Origin: Vibrio halioticoli NBRC 102217
GTDB taxonomy: Bacteria > Pseudomonadota > Gammaproteobacteria > Enterobacterales > Vibrionaceae
DNA length: 51,599 nt
Reading direction: 5' to 3'
Assembly: GCF_000496695.1 (NCBI RefSeq)
Contig: NZ_BAUJ01000038.1
Coordinates: 1 to 51,599, forward strand
In this document: positions 49,753 to 51,599 of the stretch, in pieces
How positions within the stretch are numbered: the first letter of the stretch is position 1
Layout of the letters: every line of letters starts with the position of its first letter
Notes under the pieces: generated by a model
The model's input: the letters and a program-made list of their open reading frames with translations, nothing else
Databases searched by the model: none
Told to the model about the DNA's origin: nothing
Made by a program: the position numbers and the translations under genes

Positions 49753-49800
49753 GGGGTCAGGTCTTGAAATTTGCATCTGCAAATTTCAAGACCTGACCCC
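49753..49800. repeat. Palindromic element, copy 4 (minimal form, terminator-like)
   Basis: Two 23-base arms with only TC between them. Flanking AAAAGC and GCTTTT extend the pairing and supply T tracts on both strands, so it probably terminates both the helicase gene and convergent yicC. It marks the right edge of the accessory region. Confidence 0.95.
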
Positions 49801-49820
49801 GCTTTTAGCTATTAATTCAA

Positions 49821-50687
49821 TTATTCAATATTCTGAATCTGCTCACGCATCTGCTCAATCAATACCTTCAATTCAACGCCAGAAGCGGTGATATCTGTGC
49901 TAATCGATTTAGATGCTAGCGTGTTCGACTCACGGTTGAATTCTTGCATCATGAAGTCTAGACGGCGGCCTACTGCGCCACCTTTTTTCATAATGCTGGT
50001 GGTTTCTTTTACGTGAGAGTCTAGGCGGTCTAGTTCTTCTGCTACGTCAGATTTTTGTGCTAGAACGATAAGTTCTTGCTCAACGCGAGATGAGTCTAGT
50101 TCGATAGAGGCTTCTTCAAATTTGTTTAGTAGACGGTCACGTTGCCATTGTAGGATTTCTGGCATGCGAGCGCGCACTTTAACCACTTCGTCGGTGATGG
50201 CGGCTAAGCGTTGGTCGATTAACGCTTTCATGTTTTCGCCTTCACTTGCACGAGCGTCAAGGAAGTCAGCGATGGCACCTTCAAAGCCCGCTAACAAATC
50301 TTTGTTTACGCTGTCCATGTCTTGCTCTGGTGTTTCCATCACGCCTTGCCATTGCATCACTTGGAATGGGTTAATGCGGTTGGCTTCACCGGTCATTTCC
50401 ATTACTTGTTTAGCGGCATTGATGACTTGTTGTGCTAGGTCTTCATTGATGCTTAGCTCACCTTTAGCGCTTGGGTTTGCTTCGAAGCGTAGGTGACATT
50501 CCACCTTACCGCGAGCTAAACGCTTACGAAAGCGGTCGCGAAGGATAGGCTCAAGGCCACGGAACTGCTCAGGTAAACGGAAATAGGTTTCTAAATAACG
50601 TTGGTTCACAGAGCGGATTTCCCATACTGCGTTACCCCAATCGCCTTTCACTTCTTTACGCGCGTAAGCGGTCATGCTGTAGATCAT
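49821..50687 (-). CDS. yicC: YicC family endoribonuclease-like protein
   Basis: It has 288 residues from ATG 50687 (MIYSMTAYARKEVKGDWGNA), matching E. coli YicC (287). A frame to 50708 adds seven unsupported residues. The segments SVNQRYLETYFRLPEQFR, MPEILQWQRDRL and AVGRRLDFMMQEFNRESNTL, and the end LIEQMREQIQNIE, are almost identical to E. coli. YicC proteins have been reported to act as RNases affecting small RNAs. It is divergent from rph, as in E. coli. The 3' side faces the accessory region. Confidence 0.96.
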   Translation of the reverse strand: MIYSMTAYARKEVKGDWGNAVWEIRSVNQRYLETYFRLPEQFRGLEPILRDRFRKRLARGKVECHLRFEANPSAKGELSINEDLAQQVINAAKQVMEMTGEANRINPFQVMQWQGVMETPEQDMDSVNKDLLAGFEGAIADFLDARASEGENMKALIDQRLAAITDEVVKVRARMPEILQWQRDRLLNKFEEASIELDSSRVEQELIVLAQKSDVAEELDRLDSHVKETTSIMKKGGAVGRRLDFMMQEFNRESNTLASKSISTDITASGVELKVLIEQMREQIQNIE

Positions 50688-50789
50688 TGAATTACCTTTA
50701 TTCATCACATCGGTGTGCGTCTATATTGCGGGCAATCTTAGCACAAAACCGAGCGACTCCCTAAAGTCGCATCCTGTTTCATGATGCTA

Positions 50790-50795
50790 TATAAT
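50790..50795 (+). promoter_or_regulatory. Probable -10 box of rph
   Basis: TATAAT preceded by TA and 39 bases before the rph start. No good -35 box stands 17 bases upstream. GCGACT-ccctaa-AGTCGC (50753-50770) is a perfect inverted repeat in that position and could be an operator or a short hairpin. Confidence 0.5.
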
Positions 50796-50834
50796 CTCGA
50801 TCAATTTCATACCCAATAATTTAGGTGACTTTCA

Positions 50835-51551
50835 ATGCGTCCAAACGATCGTGCAGTAGATCAGGTTCGTCCTATTAAAATGACTCGCAACTACACCGCT
50901 TATGCAGAAGGTTCTGTATTGGTGGAGTTTGGCAATACCAAGGTATTGTGTAATGCCTCTGTTGAAGAGAATGTACCTCGTTGGTTGAAAGGCAAAGGTA
51001 AAGGTTGGGTAACTGCGGAATACGGCATGTTACCTCGCGCGACTCACACTCGTAACCGTCGTGAAGCAGCCAGTGGCAAGCAAGGCGGCCGTACTATGGA
51101 AATCCAACGTCTGATCGCTCGCAGCCTACGTGCTGTGGTTGATCTAGAAGCGATGGGCGAAATCATGGTCACCGTAGATTGTGATGTAATCCAAGCCGAT
51201 GGCGGTACACGCACTGCGTCTATCTCTGGAGCTAGCGTAGCAATGGCAGATGCGTTCCAAAAATTGGTTGCAGCAGGCAAGCTAAAAGCGAACCCTATGA
51301 AAGGCCATGTATCAGCGGTATCTGTGGGTATTGTTGAAGGTGAAGGGCGTTGTGACCTTGAGTATGTTGAAGATTCAGCAGCTGACACTGATATGAACGT
51401 CGTTATGACCGAAGAAGGTAAAATGATTGAAGTTCAAGGCACAGCCGAAGGCGAACCGTTCTCGCATGAAGAATTGATGGAATTATTGGCTCTGGCTCAA
51501 AAGGGCATTGCGGATATCATCGAAGTGCAAAAAGCGGCACTGGCAGAATAG
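50835..51551 (+). CDS. rph: Ribonuclease PH
   Basis: A phosphate-dependent 3'-5' exoribonuclease that trims tRNA precursors after the CCA end. It has 238 residues (active bacterial RNase PH is 238), so it is full length and lacks the frameshift of E. coli K-12. The start [20 protein letters not shown], the phosphate-binding region [18 protein letters not shown] ([20 protein letters not shown]) and the [16 protein letters not shown] aspartates are intact. In E. coli pyrE follows; the window ends before that position. Confidence 0.97.
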   Translation: MRPNDRAVDQVRPIKMTRNYTAYAEGSVLVEFGNTKVLCNASVEENVPRWLKGKGKGWVTAEYGMLPRATHTRNRREAASGKQGGRTMEIQRLIARSLRAVVDLEAMGEIMVTVDCDVIQADGGTRTASISGASVAMADAFQKLVAAGKLKANPMKGHVSAVSVGIVEGEGRCDLEYVEDSAADTDMNVVMTEEGKMIEVQGTAEGEPFSHEELMELLALAQKGIADIIEVQKAALAE

Positions 51552-51557
51552 TTTTTG

Positions 51558-51586
51558 AAATAGCTCCTAGCGGGGCTATTTTTTTA
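51558..51586 (+). terminator. Terminator of rph
   Basis: AAATAGCTCC (51558-51567), loop TAGC, GGGGCTATTT, with the T tract continuing to 51585. One G-T pair. It lies 6 bases after the stop codon. Confidence 0.85.
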
Positions 51587-51599
51587 TACCAATCACACT

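Noticed and set aside
31478..49800. Accessory region as a composite transposon or integrative element
   Set aside because: No transposase, integrase or tRNA attachment-site duplication was found. The palindromes have no clear target duplications.

Overview
The window is chromosomal DNA of a gammaproteobacterium, most probably a Vibrio or close relative. EF-Tu, RpoB, RpoC, Dut, YicC and RNase PH all read like close relatives of the Escherichia coli proteins. The pair of adjacent LpxL-type acyltransferases beside slmA is, as I recall, the Vibrio cholerae arrangement. No species can be named from the sequence alone.

Core block 1 (about 1-22.2 kb) is the translation and transcription locus. It opens with a tRNA-Trp-like sequence whose anticodon arm is disrupted, then pssA and a GNAT gene on the minus strand, murB-birA (plus) converging on coaA (minus), four tRNAs (Thr-Tyr-Gly-Thr) and tuf, secE-nusG, rplK-rplA, rplJ-rplL, rpoB-rpoC, and then rsd, nudC and hemE. 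Three strong promoters with GC-rich discriminators (tRNA operon, rplK, rplJ), an L1-type leader, the L10 leader and an attenuator between rplL and rpoB are visible. This is the classical stringent-control and autogenous-control layout.

Core block 2 (22.2-31.4 kb) is mostly on the minus strand: two tandem lipid A acyltransferase paralogues, slmA, dut and coaBC, with radC on the plus strand, then the gmk-rpoZ-spoT-trmH operon. Core block 3 (49.8-51.6 kb) is yicC and rph, divergently arranged.

Between gmk and yicC lies an accessory region of about 18 kb, bracketed at both ends, and punctuated twice inside, by a palindromic element whose outer arms begin GGGGTCAGGTCTTGAAA. In order it holds: an exported metallo-beta-lactamase-fold protein with a double DUF1566 protein; a small DoxX-like membrane protein; a 2100-residue Sec-type Rhs/YD-repeat protein whose N-terminal reading frame is broken at a run of eight T; an AT-rich array of small genes behind it; a six-gene minus-strand operon of small exported cysteine-paired proteins that I cannot assign; and a large PLD-SF2 helicase-DUF3427 protein of the kind found in defence islands.

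The most interesting part is the Rhs locus. Its 146-residue C-terminal tip has no recognisable nuclease or deaminase motif but has a hydrophobic, glycine-rich centre. It is followed by four 78-79-residue two-helix membrane proteins, three of them clearly paralogous, interleaved with two homologous exported proteins and the 3' remnant of a third. I read this as a candidate membrane-acting polymorphic toxin with an expanded two-family immunity array. That function is inference.
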